Numbered from the stretch's first letter, positions 16,455-25,668 are shown. The stretch is DNA of 64,000 nt from Halogeometricum pallidum JCM 14848 (GCF_000337095.1 NZ_AOIV01000041.1:40570-104569); one strand, 5' to 3'. A program made the numbers and translations. Notes: a model not told the origin generated them from the letters alone.

Positions 16455-17513
16455 ATGTACCAACAAGACGGAGAGGAGATATTCGTCATCGACGGGCACG
16501 TCCATCTCTGGGACGCCCGCGAGGAGAACATCATACACCAAGGCGGCGAGGAATTCATCCAGTGTTTCTACGACTACCACACCGGATTCACGCCCGAGGA
16601 ACGAGAGTGGGACCTCGAGGAGTATCGGTACTACGGGCCCGACCGGATGACTGAGGACCTGTTCGGAAACGCGGCGGCCGACATGGCCGTCTTCCAACCG
16701 ACGTACCTCACCGACTTCTACGACGAGGGATTCAACACCATCGACCAGAACGCCGAGTTGGCCGAGGAGTACCCCGAACGGTTCGTGCTCAACGGCGCGT
16801 TCGACCCGCGGGACGGCGACGCGGGGATGCGCGACCTCGAACGGCAGAAGGAGGAGTACGACATCCAGGGCGTGAAGGTCTACACGGCGGAGTGGAAGGG
16901 CGAATCGAAGGGGTGGCGTCTCGACAGCGACGAGGCGTTCGAGTTCTTAGAGAAGTGCGCGGACCTCGGTATCGACAAGATTCACGCGCACAAGGGGCCG
17001 ACGATTCGACCGCTGAACCGCGACGCGTTCGACGTCGCGGACATCGACGACGCGGCGAGTTCGTTCCCCGATCTGGACTTCGTCGTCGAACACGTCGGAC
17101 TCCCCCGATTAGACGACTTCTGTTGGATCGCCGCCCAGGAACCGAACGTCTACGGCGGACTCGCCGTCGCGGCGCCGATGGCGCAGAACCGACCGCGAAA
17201 GTTCGGCGAGATAATGGGCGAACTGCTGTTCTGGCTCGGCGAGGATCGCATCATCTTCGGCTCCGACTACGCCCTCTGGAACCCCGACTGGCTGGTCGAG
17301 ACGGTGATGAACGCCGAACTCACCGACGAGCAGAAAGACGAGTACGGCATCGAACTCTCGCCCGACGTGATGCGAAAGATCATGGGCGAGAACGTCGCGG
17401 AACTGTACGACATCGACATCGAGGCGAAAAAAGAACAGTTCCAGTCCGACGACGTCACCGAGGAGTTTGGGCTCGGAGACCACTACGGCGCCCCCGACGC
17501 CACCGCAGACTGA
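16455..17513 (+). CDS. Amidohydrolase (TIM-barrel, PF04909 type)
   Basis: This 352-aa protein has the amidohydrolase-2 fold. It shows the metal-binding HxH in VIDGHVHLWD near residue 15, later histidines in IDKIHAHKGPTIRPL and VVEHVGLPRL, and the catalytic Asp in IIFGSDYALW. The overall pattern, including GVKVYTAEWKGES and FCWIAAQEPNVYGGLAVA, is as I recall it for the amidohydrolase encoded beside bacterial propane/acetone monooxygenases, whose exact reaction is not established. It overlaps the DUF59 gene (TGATG) and is followed by a Zn alcohol dehydrogenase, the same trio as in those clusters. Confidence 0.85.
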   Translation: MYQQDGEEIFVIDGHVHLWDAREENIIHQGGEEFIQCFYDYHTGFTPEEREWDLEEYRYYGPDRMTEDLFGNAAADMAVFQPTYLTDFYDEGFNTIDQNAELAEEYPERFVLNGAFDPRDGDAGMRDLERQKEEYDIQGVKVYTAEWKGESKGWRLDSDEAFEFLEKCADLGIDKIHAHKGPTIRPLNRDAFDVADIDDAASSFPDLDFVVEHVGLPRLDDFCWIAAQEPNVYGGLAVAAPMAQNRPRKFGEIMGELLFWLGEDRIIFGSDYALWNPDWLVETVMNAELTDEQKDEYGIELSPDVMRKIMGENVAELYDIDIEAKKEQFQSDDVTEEFGLGDHYGAPDATAD

Positions 17514-18295
17514 TGTCGAGTCGAACACACAGCGAGGACGGTCCGTCCGTCCCGGACGTACGCGCCCGACTGGACCGCGTCACCGACCCGGAACTCGACG
17601 AATCCATCGTCGAACTCGGCTACGTCGACGACATCGTTCTCAGAGGCCCGGCCGTCGACGTGACGTTCTCGCTCCCGACGGCGTGGTGTTCGCCCGCGTT
17701 CGCGTGGATGATGGCGTCGGACGCCCGCGACGAGGTCGAGTCGCTCCCCTCGGTCGAGACGGCGACGGTCACGCTCCGGGACCACATGCACGAGTCGGAG
17801 ATCACGCGCGGGGTCAACGCACGCGAGTCGTTCGCGTCGACGTTCCCGGACGCCGACGGCGACGTCGCCGGTATCCGCGCCTCCCTCGACGACAAGGCGC
17901 GCGTCGGCCGACAGTTCGAAGCGCTGAACGAACTCCTGGAGGCCGGCCTCACCGAGCGACAGATCGTCGCGCTCCGACGCGAGGACGTCTCGCCCGAAGA
18001 CGGAGCGGTGTTCGTCCGGGACGGTTCGGTCGGTATCTCCGTCGAGCGGGAACCGCTCGCCGAGTACGTCGAGAAGGTCGAAGCTACGGGACTGGTCGAG
18101 ACGGGCGAGGACGTGCTGTTCCGAACGCCGGAGGGTGACCCCATCCCCGCCGACGAGTTCGACCTCGTCCACAAGCGGAGTCGCCTCGCGAAGGTCAACA
18201 TGACCGGGCAGGGAAACATCTGCGATGCGCTCAACGAAGCGCGGTTCGACCCGGACCGACCGGAGACCTACGGACCGCAGGCGGACGAGTCCTGA
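17513..18295 (+). CDS. MIP18/DUF59 family metal-sulfur cluster assembly-like protein
   Basis: This 260-aa protein begins in the overlapping TGATG of the preceding gene. Residues about 15-95 form the DUF59 domain (RVTDPELDESIVELGYV, then LPTAWCSPAFAWMM with the conserved Cys). The remaining 165 residues are a helical extension with no family I can name. In bacteria a DUF59 protein of this extended type sits between the amidohydrolase and alcohol dehydrogenase genes of propane-oxidation clusters. A role in iron-sulfur or di-iron centre maturation is plausible but inferred. Confidence 0.75.
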   Translation: MSSRTHSEDGPSVPDVRARLDRVTDPELDESIVELGYVDDIVLRGPAVDVTFSLPTAWCSPAFAWMMASDARDEVESLPSVETATVTLRDHMHESEITRGVNARESFASTFPDADGDVAGIRASLDDKARVGRQFEALNELLEAGLTERQIVALRREDVSPEDGAVFVRDGSVGISVEREPLAEYVEKVEATGLVETGEDVLFRTPEGDPIPADEFDLVHKRSRLAKVNMTGQGNICDALNEARFDPDRPETYGPQADES

Positions 18296-18373
18296 AGCTC
18301 CCTGTCCGTCTCGTCGGCTCTCGGAGGGTCCCAGTGGGTGGGTGGAGACGACGTACGACGGTTCGACCCGCGG

Positions 18374-18382
18374 ATTTATAAT
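18374..18382 (+). promoter_or_regulatory. TATA box of the alcohol dehydrogenase gene
   Basis: TTTATAATG lies about 30 nt before the ATG at 18410, giving this gene its own leaderless promoter in the 114-bp gap after the DUF59 gene. Confidence 0.5.
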
Positions 18383-18409
18383 GAATGATACGGAACTACC
18401 TCTTGCACC

Positions 18410-19450
18410 ATGTTAGCAGCACGTTTGCACGAGTACACCGAGGACATGAGCGAACCCCTTTCTATCGACGAGGTCGACCGACCGTCCGTCGACGTCTCCG
18501 ACGGCATCGTCGTCGAGGTGGAGGGGGCGGGATGGTGTCAGACCGACAACCACATCATCGAGGGGATGTGGACCGACTACGTCGAACAGACGCTCCCGAT
18601 GACGCTCGGCCACGAGAACGCGGGCACCGTCGTCGAAGTCGGCGAGGAGGTAAACACGGTCGAGGAGGGCGACCGAGTCATCTGTCACCCCGTCGCGACG
18701 TGCGGGACGTGCCGGGCGTGCCGGCTCGGAAACGACATGTACTGCGAGGATCTGTCGTTCCCGGGACTCACGACGGACGGCGGCTTCGCGGAGTATCTCC
18801 TCACGAACGAGCGCGCCGTCATCCCGCTACCGGGCGACGTCGACACGGCGGACATCGCGCCGCACGCCGACGCCGGCATCACGGCCTACCACGCAGTGAA
18901 GAAGGCGGCCGACGAACTGAACCCGGGCGATACGGCCGTCGTCGTCGGCGTCGGCGGCCTCGGGCACATCGGGCTACAGTGTCTGGACGCGATGAGCGCC
19001 GCCGACATCGTCGCACTCGACGTGAAGGAGGCCGCCCGCGACCTCGCGTCGGAACTCGGCGCGAGGCACGTCCTCGACCCGACGGCGGAGGACATCCCCA
19101 GCGCCGTCGACGACCTCACCGACGGGAGCGGCGCCCAGCAGATTATCGACTTCGTCGGCGCCGACGAGACCACCTCGATGGGCCCCGACATCGCCGCGCC
19201 GGGAGCCGACCACCACGTCGTCGGCTACGGCGGCCACGTCCACGAGCCGTCTCAGACGCTCGTCGACGGCGAACTATCCTACCGAGGGACGCTCGTCGGC
19301 CGCTACACCGAACTGCAGGAACTCGTCGCCCTCGTCGACCGAGGGGACGTCGAACTCCGAACGAGCCAGTACGACCTCTCCGATATCAACAGCGTCGCCG
19401 AGCGCCTCGAACACGGCGAGATAGAGGGTCGGGCGGTCATCATCCCGTAG
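18410..19450 (+). CDS. Zn-dependent alcohol dehydrogenase (MDR)
   Basis: This 346-aa protein is a full-length medium-chain dehydrogenase. The catalytic zinc ligands are Cys in GAGWCQTDNH near residue 43 and His in LGHENAG near 67. The structural zinc has four Cys in CGTCRACRLGNDMYC. The Rossmann motif is VVGVGGLGHIG near 180. It should oxidise an alcohol with NAD(P)+ in the cytoplasm. It follows the amidohydrolase and DUF59 genes, as in bacterial propanol/propane clusters, so a short secondary alcohol or diol is a reasonable but unproven substrate. Confidence 0.88.
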   Translation: MLAARLHEYTEDMSEPLSIDEVDRPSVDVSDGIVVEVEGAGWCQTDNHIIEGMWTDYVEQTLPMTLGHENAGTVVEVGEEVNTVEEGDRVICHPVATCGTCRACRLGNDMYCEDLSFPGLTTDGGFAEYLLTNERAVIPLPGDVDTADIAPHADAGITAYHAVKKAADELNPGDTAVVVGVGGLGHIGLQCLDAMSAADIVALDVKEAARDLASELGARHVLDPTAEDIPSAVDDLTDGSGAQQIIDFVGADETTSMGPDIAAPGADHHVVGYGGHVHEPSQTLVDGELSYRGTLVGRYTELQELVALVDRGDVELRTSQYDLSDINSVAERLEHGEIEGRAVIIP

Positions 19451-19533
19451 TCCGCCGGGCGTCGACCGCCCCCGCAGCCGCCGCACTCGAACGGCGCGCA
19501 CTCCGGCGGTTTTCTTTCGATTCCGTCGAACGG

Positions 19534-20637
19534 CTACGACTGCCGTTCGCCGACTCGACGACCGATTCTGTCGGCGGTCCGGAGCGCGTCTCGGACCATC
19601 GGCGGCGTCACCTCGAACGGCTCGTTGTGAATCGTCTCTTCGGGGTCGCACGCCGCCTCGGCGACGGTGTCCAACTGCGCCGTCGTCGCGTCGTCGAGTC
19701 CGATATCGGCGAGCGTCACCGGGAGGCCGAGCGCCAGCGAGAACTCGACGTAGTCCTCGACGAAGCCGTCCTCGCGGCCTTCGAGCACGAGTTGCGTGAC
19801 GGTCCCGACGTTCACCTTCTCGCCGTGTGTGGCGTCGTGCGTCTCCTCCAGTTGCGTCAGCCCGTTGTGTACCGAGTGCGCCGCGGCCAGTCCGCCGCTC
19901 TCGAAGCCGAGACCGCTGAGCAGCGTGTTCGCCTCCGCGACGGCCGCGACGCTCTCGGTGACCGCGCCCTCCTCGACGGCGTCCACGGCGGAGAGCGCGT
20001 GGTCGCGGAGCGTCTCGTAGCAGAGCTTCGCGAGTCGGTGTCCGGCCCGCGTCGGCGTCCCGCCGACGACGTTCTGACCGCCCGACCGGTACGTCGCGTC
20101 GGCCTCGAACCACGTCGCGAGTCCGTCCGCGACGCCGGAGCGGAAGAACCGGGTCGGAGCCCCGGCGACGATCGCGGTGTCCAAGAGAACGAGGTCGGGG
20201 TGTTGGTCGTAGAATCTGTACTCCTCGAACTCCCCGTGCTCGCTGTAGATGACCGACAGCGCACTCGTCGGCGAGTCGGTCGACGCGACGGTCGGCATGG
20301 AGACCATCGCTCCGCCCGTCTCCTCGCGGACCGCTTTCGCCGTATCGAGCGCCTTCCCACCGCCGGCACCGACGATGACGTCCGTGCCGCGTCCGTCGAC
20401 GACGTCCGCAACTCGCTGTATCTCGGTCTCGGAGCTCTCCCCGTTGAACTCGAGCGTCTCGGCTTCGATATCCGCCGCTTCGAGACTCTGAACGACCCGC
20501 TCGCCGACGAGGTCGAGCACGACGTCGTCGGCTAGGAGGAGACACGCCGTCCCGAGCGACCCGACGTGTTCTCCGATATCGTCTACCACGCCCCGTCCCT
20601 GTACGTACGCCTCCGGTGACTCGAATACCTGCGGCAT
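19534..20637 (-). CDS. gldA: Glycerol dehydrogenase-like iron/zinc alcohol dehydrogenase
   Basis: This 367-aa protein starts at the ATG at 20637; a CTCTTAAC box about 25 nt upstream supports this start. It is of the GldA branch of the iron-containing ADH superfamily. The dinucleotide-binding segment GAGGGKALDTAKAV is near residue 97. Metal ligands are an Asp in SGVADGLATWFEA and two His in AAHSVHNGLT and DATHGEKV. It should interconvert glycerol and dihydroxyacetone, or related diols and ketols, with NAD+. It converges on the Zn alcohol dehydrogenase, so it may serve the same catabolic route, or simply glycerol use, which is central in haloarchaea. Confidence 0.82.
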   Translation of the reverse strand: MPQVFESPEAYVQGRGVVDDIGEHVGSLGTACLLLADDVVLDLVGERVVQSLEAADIEAETLEFNGESSETEIQRVADVVDGRGTDVIVGAGGGKALDTAKAVREETGGAMVSMPTVASTDSPTSALSVIYSEHGEFEEYRFYDQHPDLVLLDTAIVAGAPTRFFRSGVADGLATWFEADATYRSGGQNVVGGTPTRAGHRLAKLCYETLRDHALSAVDAVEEGAVTESVAAVAEANTLLSGLGFESGGLAAAHSVHNGLTQLEETHDATHGEKVNVGTVTQLVLEGREDGFVEDYVEFSLALGLPVTLADIGLDDATTAQLDTVAEAACDPEETIHNEPFEVTPPMVRDALRTADRIGRRVGERQS

Positions 20638-21177
20638 GCGAAGGACAACCACGCCGAAGGTGTTAAGAGTTCCCGTGGATGTGGCGGTGGTCGTGCCACG
20701 GGTCCGTCGGCTGATAGCGACGGAACGTGCGATTCTACGCACGGATTCAGGAGAACTCCGAAACGCTGGTTCGAGTCTGCGGCGTCGAGCGAATTCCACG
20801 ATTCGAGTGAGTGTACAGGCATCACAGAATAGGTGTGGAAGGTCGTTTCTGGCACCATAATTCTGAATATATCTACATATGTCGGATAGATAGTATCAAT
20901 ATCCCAGATACAACTATACTAAGAGCGTTTGGTGAAACTGAGCGCCTTTTGAGAGGAATTCGACGACCGAAGTAGCCAGTCGAGACGAGTTCGAGACTCC
21001 GGGATCGCGGTCGATCGGGACCGGAGCGGTTCGTTCCGCCGTTCGCGAGGCGCCGGGACGACTCTCGCCGTTCGACGGCGTCCGTCGCGGTCGACTGCCC
21101 CCCAGAGAACGACACCTCTATTATCGCCCACGAGCGAAATCCGCCGATGAACAACGTTAGCATGCGGTGGTGTACGG
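20638..21177. other. 540-bp intergenic region between gldA and the ACT-hom genes
   Basis: No gene is seen. The left end carries the gldA promoter (minus strand, about 20660-20667). An AT-rich block at about 20860-20935 (CATAATTCTGAATATATC and onward) and a CTATTATC box near 21116 could promote the ACT gene. No repeat of note was found. Confidence 0.4.
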
Positions 21178-21711
21178 ATGAGTGAGGCGGACAGTACCGT
21201 CCAGTCGTACACGCTCCGTCTCGAACTCGTGGACGAACCGGGCGAACTGCTCCGTTCGCTCCAGCCCATCGCCGAAAAGGGCGGGAACCTCCTCTCGATC
21301 TTTCACGAGCGCGGAAACGTCACCCCGCGGGGTTACATTCCGGTCGTCGTCGACGTCGAGGCCACCCCGGACCGCTTCGAGAAGATCGTCGACGCGCTCA
21401 GCCGAACCAACGTCAACGTCATCCAGGCCGGCACCGAGCGGTACAGCCAGGAACTGACCGTTCTCCTCTCCGGGCATCTCATCAACACCGACTTCTCGAA
21501 CACGCTCTCTCGCATTCAGGAGACCCGAAGCGCCACCGTGACGGACATCTCGATCTCTGCACCCCAAGGCTCCACCGAGATTTCCAGCGCGCGCATCCGG
21601 ATGGCGACGCAGTCGGGGTCGAAAAACGAGGTATTGGCGGCCATCAGAGAGGTCGCCGAGGAGAAAGACCTTCGTCTCGTCGAACCGCTCGTCACCGGTG
21701 GTCACGCGTGA
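21178..21711 (+). CDS. ACT-domain amino-acid-binding regulatory protein
   Basis: This 177-aa protein has an N-terminal ACT domain (LRLELVDEPGELLRSLQPIAEKGGN, residues about 12-80; written here in shortened form as DEPGELLRSL) and a second diverged ACT-like half. Such stand-alone ACT proteins are encoded directly before hom in haloarchaea and probably provide the feedback-sensing domain (for threonine or another aspartate-family amino acid) that the short homoserine dehydrogenase lacks. The stop codon overlaps the GTG start of hom. Confidence 0.8.
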   Translation: MSEADSTVQSYTLRLELVDEPGELLRSLQPIAEKGGNLLSIFHERGNVTPRGYIPVVVDVEATPDRFEKIVDALSRTNVNVIQAGTERYSQELTVLLSGHLINTDFSNTLSRIQETRSATVTDISISAPQGSTEISSARIRMATQSGSKNEVLAAIREVAEEKDLRLVEPLVTGGHA

Positions 21712-22667
21712 ACGTCGGCGTCGTCGGGGCCGGCGACGTCGGCAGCGCCGTCGTCGAACTCGCCGAGGCGTACGGACACGCCGTGACCGGATTCGCGGAC
21801 TCGCGGAGCGCCGTCGTGGACGCCGACGGTATCGACGTGGCGTCCGCCCTCTCGACGAAGCGCACCGAGGGTACGGTCGGGTCGGGCGACCCGGAGGCCG
21901 TGTTGGATGCCGAGTACGACGTGCTCGTCGAGGCGACGCCGACGACGCTCGGCGACGCCGAACCCGGATTCTCTCACGTTCGGACCGCGCTCGAACGGGA
22001 CCGACACGTCGTGCTGGCGAACAAGGGTCCGATCGCGGAGCGGTACGGCGACGTTCGGGAACTCGAAGCCGAGAGCGCCGGGTCGGTCCGGTTCGAGGCG
22101 ACGGTCGGGGGTGCGATCCCGGTTATCTCCACCATCGAGGGGTTCGGAACGTCGCGGGTCGACTCGCTCCACGGCGTTCTGAACGGGACGGCCAACTTCG
22201 TCCTCTCGCGGATGAGCGCCGAAGGACTGGACTACGAGCACGTCCTCGCGGAGGCGCAGGACTTGGGCGTCGCGGAAGCGGACCCGACGTTCGACGTCGA
22301 CGGGACGGACACCGCGCTCAAGGGAGTCATCGTCGCCAATCTCCTCTTCGACGGGGAGTACAGCATCGAGGACGCTTCCGTGGACGGTATTCAGGCGCTC
22401 CCCGGGACCCTGCTCGAACTGGCGCGGGAGGACGGCCAGACGATTCGGCTCCTCGCGGAGGTGCGTAACGGGAGCGTTCGGGTGAGTCCGCGTCTCGTCC
22501 CCGTCGAGAGTCCGGTCGCCCCCACCGGAACGCACAACGCCGTGCAGTTGGACATCGAGAACGCCGGTCAGATGAACCTCTCGGGTCGCGGAGCGGGCGG
22601 CGTCGAGACGGCGAGTGCAGTCCTAACCGACATCGGGCGTTTGAGCGGAAAACAGACGAAACGATAA
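21708..22667 (+). CDS. hom: Homoserine dehydrogenase
   Basis: This 319-aa protein is short because it lacks the C-terminal ACT domain. It has the N-terminal NAD(P) fold VGVVGAGDVGSAV, the active-site segments LANKGP and FEATVGGAIPV, LNGTANFVLSRM, and the substrate-binding AEADPTFDVDGTD. It reduces aspartate semialdehyde to homoserine for threonine and methionine synthesis. It starts at a GTG that overlaps the stop of the ACT gene, so both are translated together and the two proteins likely form a regulated complex. Confidence 0.9.
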   Translation: MNVGVVGAGDVGSAVVELAEAYGHAVTGFADSRSAVVDADGIDVASALSTKRTEGTVGSGDPEAVLDAEYDVLVEATPTTLGDAEPGFSHVRTALERDRHVVLANKGPIAERYGDVRELEAESAGSVRFEATVGGAIPVISTIEGFGTSRVDSLHGVLNGTANFVLSRMSAEGLDYEHVLAEAQDLGVAEADPTFDVDGTDTALKGVIVANLLFDGEYSIEDASVDGIQALPGTLLELAREDGQTIRLLAEVRNGSVRVSPRLVPVESPVAPTGTHNAVQLDIENAGQMNLSGRGAGGVETASAVLTDIGRLSGKQTKR

Positions 22668-22692
22668 CTTCGGAATCGGGTCTTCAACGGGG

Positions 22693-23436
22693 CTACTCTG
22701 ACAGCGGAATCTCCTTCGGTACCGATACCTCGCTCCGAAGCGTGTCCATCACGTCGTCGTCGACGCTGTTGTTCTTCGTGAGTTCGATGAGCGACGCGAG
22801 TTTTTCGAGCGGAATCTGGCCCGGCGCGTAGTCGACGTCGTCCGCCAGCAGCGGCGCGTATCCGAGTTTGGAGCCGTAGAGATGACCGATGACGCGGGTG
22901 TGGCTTCCGATCTCACCCATCGAGATTCCCGCGACGTCGATTCCCTTCTGCGTGGCGGCGTGGACGGCTTCGAGAAGCGTGAGCGTGTCCGATTGGTCCC
23001 GCGGGAACGTCGCCACCTTGGCGATGTCGCCGTACGCCGCGCACTGTTCGATGATGGCGTCGAGCACCGCTCTCTCGGGCGTGTCGTCGAAGTCGTGATG
23101 GGAGATGATGAGTTGCACGTCGTTCTCGCGGAACTCTGCGGCGAGCCACTCCTTCGAGCGAATCGTCTCGTACTCGATATCGACGAACTTCACGGAGTCG
23201 AACCGCGACGCGGAGAAGAGGTCGTCGAGTCGTCCCGTGTCGTTCGCCTTTCCGCCGAACCATCGCGCCCGGTTCGTCGCGATGATCGGCAGTTCGCCGT
23301 CGTACGCCTCCAGTTGTTCGATCGGATTCTCCGCTTTGTCCATCCGGAACTCGATGAGGTCGGCGATTCCTCGAGCGTCCTTCTCTCGTGTTAGGTCATT
23401 TGTTGTTGCAGCGAGAGCCGATTCCTCGATTTTCAT
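22693..23436 (-). CDS. aroD: Type I 3-dehydroquinate dehydratase
   Basis: The protein is 247 aa from the ATG at 23436, with a TTTATAC box about 25 nt upstream. Type I dehydroquinase signatures are complete: EFRMD (Glu29, Arg31), the catalytic His in ISHHDF (His114) and the Schiff-base Lys in DIAKVATFP (Lys140), then GEIGSHTRVIG and the C-terminal APGQIPL. It dehydrates 3-dehydroquinate to 3-dehydroshikimate, either for aromatic amino acids or, in this catabolic setting, for quinate breakdown. A close paralogue lacking the catalytic His lies directly upstream. Confidence 0.85.
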   Translation of the reverse strand: MKIEESALAATTNDLTREKDARGIADLIEFRMDKAENPIEQLEAYDGELPIIATNRARWFGGKANDTGRLDDLFSASRFDSVKFVDIEYETIRSKEWLAAEFRENDVQLIISHHDFDDTPERAVLDAIIEQCAAYGDIAKVATFPRDQSDTLTLLEAVHAATQKGIDVAGISMGEIGSHTRVIGHLYGSKLGYAPLLADDVDYAPGQIPLEKLASLIELTKNNSVDDDVMDTLRSEVSVPKEIPLSE

Positions 23437-23624
23437 GTGAGGTCTTATCACTCTGTCGGGTATAAACGTTGGCTCTTTCCGCAATATCGCGCCCGTGTGT
23501 CTCTCGCTCGCGAACGCCACGGGCGACTGACCCGACAGCCCCGAAGCGAAAACAGTACAAGAAATTATATTCACTACGCAGTATCTGTTTCAAGTCGAAA
23601 TAGAAGATCACCACACGATAGCGG

Positions 23625-24326
23625 CTACAAACTTTCCGCGAGTTCGTCTCCGCGGCTAATTCCTTGCGCATCCGCGATCGTATTTAGCACATCGTTGAGT
23701 TGTTTCAAGCTGATGTCTCCCGACCCGGTGTCGGGTCGGATGGGGGCGTAGGCTAATCTCGACCCGTAGAACGCGCTGACCACGCGAGTGTGCTTCCCGG
23801 CCGCTCCGCTCCCATACCCCGCAATGTCCGTCTCGCCCCGCGAAGCGTCGTTCAAACACTCCAGCAGTACCAGCGCGTCTCTCTCGTCCTCGACGAGGAT
23901 GACGACTTTGATGAGGTCCCCGTGCTCTCCGCACTCGGAGATGGTCTCCCGGAGTTCCTCTTTCGACGGAGCCGCTTCGTTGCTGTAGCTCGATATTAGT
24001 AATTGGATCTCTCGGCTGCGGAGCCGTTCGAACGTTTCGCCCCGTTCGTCCGCATCGGCCAACGGCACTTCTACTATCTCCACGACGCCCGGTGGCGCGG
24101 CGGCGGCGATGCTGGCCACGTCGTCCGGCTCAAGCGTATCCCCGCCTTCGGTGGCCGCTCTTGGTGAGAGGATAAGCGGGACGCCTGGGGTATAGTTCGA
24201 GAGTTGGGCCCGCGGGTCCTCCGCACTCCCCAATCGGAACTCGACGTAGTCCGCCAGCTCGCGGACCGCTTGTACCGTTGCTAAATCGTCGGTCACACCC
24301 ACCAGTCGACACTCATCAACGTCCAT
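23625..24326 (-). CDS. Dehydroquinase-like paralogue lacking the catalytic His
   Basis: The protein is 233 aa from the ATG at 24326, with an AT-rich CATTTTTGAA box about 25 nt upstream. The fold and many motifs match the neighbouring AroD (EFRLGSAEDP; DLIKVVILV with the Lys kept at 140; GKHTRVVSAFYGS). However, the His position of SHHDF reads SYSN (Tyr114). In type I dehydroquinases this His is the general acid/base, so the dehydratase activity should be low or lost. It may act as another Schiff-base enzyme or as a partner of the intact copy. Confidence 0.75.
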   Translation of the reverse strand: MDVDECRLVGVTDDLATVQAVRELADYVEFRLGSAEDPRAQLSNYTPGVPLILSPRAATEGGDTLEPDDVASIAAAAPPGVVEIVEVPLADADERGETFERLRSREIQLLISSYSNEAAPSKEELRETISECGEHGDLIKVVILVEDERDALVLLECLNDASRGETDIAGYGSGAAGKHTRVVSAFYGSRLAYAPIRPDTGSGDISLKQLNDVLNTIADAQGISRGDELAESL

Positions 24327-24744
24327 GTCATACGTAGCTCTCTGCGGATTCAAAAATGTTTCTCAGGTTCGGAACCTCGTTACCTCCTCTCTGTTTCGAT
24401 GGATGCACGGAACGATCGTTCCTTACTGTAGCGTTCTCCCCTCCTTTGAGCATCTTGCAACGATGAAATCTGCCCCGTACCGGCCGCTCTCGGACGAATC
24501 AGTGATACTATTACAGTACTAACCATGTAACATCTGCCAGATACTGTCCAACGCATTGCTTCAATAATATCGAACCGAGGTCTTGGTGGGCGAACCGTGC
24601 TCTTCGCGGAACTACTGACGGAAACGCAAATGTCAAAATCGACCGAGGGGCGAGACCGTACGGCGACAGCGTGAATCAGTTGTCTCTGTTGTCCGAGTTC
24701 TCTCTCGGAGTCAGTGTTGTCACTCGCGCAGCGTCGCCGTGCAC
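24327..24744. other. 418-bp gap with one IclR-type operator-like site
   Basis: No gene is visible. TTCAATAATATCGAA at 24560-24574 matches the palindrome found near the second IclR gene with one changed base. It lies about 235 bp upstream of the dehydroquinase-like start and downstream of the RraA-like gene. Confidence 0.45.
24560..24574. promoter_or_regulatory. Candidate IclR operator, imperfect copy
   Basis: The TTCAA-N5-TCGAA site shares its TAATA spacer with the site at 27979-27993. Confidence 0.4.
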
Positions 24745-25434
24745 TTACTGGATGGAGTCTTCCGGTCCGACGATGGTTAGGTTGTCGAACAGTTCGTCGT
24801 AGCCGTTGAGTTCGTACAGGTACTCTCCCTCAAGCACTTCTTCGCGCACGGAATCCTCCGAATCGAGCTTCGCGCGGGAGCGCTCCAGCACGTCTTCGGC
24901 TCCTTCGGGCGGGATGACGGCTACTCCGTCGTCATCGCCGATAACGATGTCGCCCGGGTCCACGCTCACCCCGCCGCACGCGACTGTGACGTTTATCGAA
25001 CCCGGGTCCTGCTTGAGCGGTCCTTGAGGGTTGACTCCGCGTCCGTACACGGGAAACTCCATCTCGGCGATTTCCCGGCTATCCCGGTACGCGCCGTCGA
25101 TGATGATTCCGGCGAGTCCGTTCGCCTGACAGGACGTGCACATCAGTTCGCCGATGTGGCCTGTTTCGGTGTACCCGTTGCAGTCGATGACGAGGACATC
25201 ACCGGGTTCGGTCATCGTGATGGCCTTGTGGATTATGAGGTTGTCCCCAGGCGACGCGTTGACGGTGACCGCCGTTCCAGCCATCTCCACGCCGTCGTAC
25301 GCCGGCCGGACCCCCGAGTCCATCGTCAGTCCGATGTTCCCGGTGACGTCGGAGACGATGGTGCTCGGAACGTCTTCGAACGCCGCAACCACGTCGCTGT
25401 CGGGACGGTCTACGTCATGCTCTACCGTGTGCAT
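24745..25434 (-). CDS. RraA-like protein / oxoacid aldolase family
   Basis: This 229-aa protein has the RraA (DlpA) fold. It shows GTAVTVNASPGDNLIIHKAI, then GDVLVIDCNGYTETGHIGE, the nucleotide- or metal-site region IIIDGAYRDS, and FPVYGRGVNPQGP. Members of this fold either bind RNase E (bacterial RraA) or are Mg-dependent aldolases such as 4-hydroxy-4-methyl-2-oxoglutarate/4-carboxy-4-hydroxy-2-oxoadipate aldolase. The catabolic neighbourhood and TTT transporter favour an aldolase or decarboxylase of an oxo-dicarboxylic or tricarboxylic acid. The substrate cannot be read from the sequence. Confidence 0.78.
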   Translation of the reverse strand: MHTVEHDVDRPDSDVVAAFEDVPSTIVSDVTGNIGLTMDSGVRPAYDGVEMAGTAVTVNASPGDNLIIHKAITMTEPGDVLVIDCNGYTETGHIGELMCTSCQANGLAGIIIDGAYRDSREIAEMEFPVYGRGVNPQGPLKQDPGSINVTVACGGVSVDPGDIVIGDDDGVAVIPPEGAEDVLERSRAKLDSEDSVREEVLEGEYLYELNGYDELFDNLTIVGPEDSIQ

Positions 25435-25668
25435 GTGGCGAACGATGCGTACGGCTCACGTTAAACTATCGGTGTTCCGAGAAAGACCTGACCGCTCCCC
25501 TCCCATCGATGTGGGCGGGTCTTTCAACGAGGGGCGACCGAACGGTGAAGCGGTCGCGCGACGGAGGCGGGACCAGCGCACTCTGATGAGAATATGGGCT
25601 CCCGAAATCTCTGCACTTCCCGCTGAGCGCGTCTCCGTCCCCGAATTCTTCTCTCTCCCAATCCATAG

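Noticed and set aside
21178-22667. ACT-hom pair as part of the catabolic island
   Set aside because: The order and sequences are those of the ordinary haloarchaeal threonine/methionine pathway genes, with no shared operator sites.
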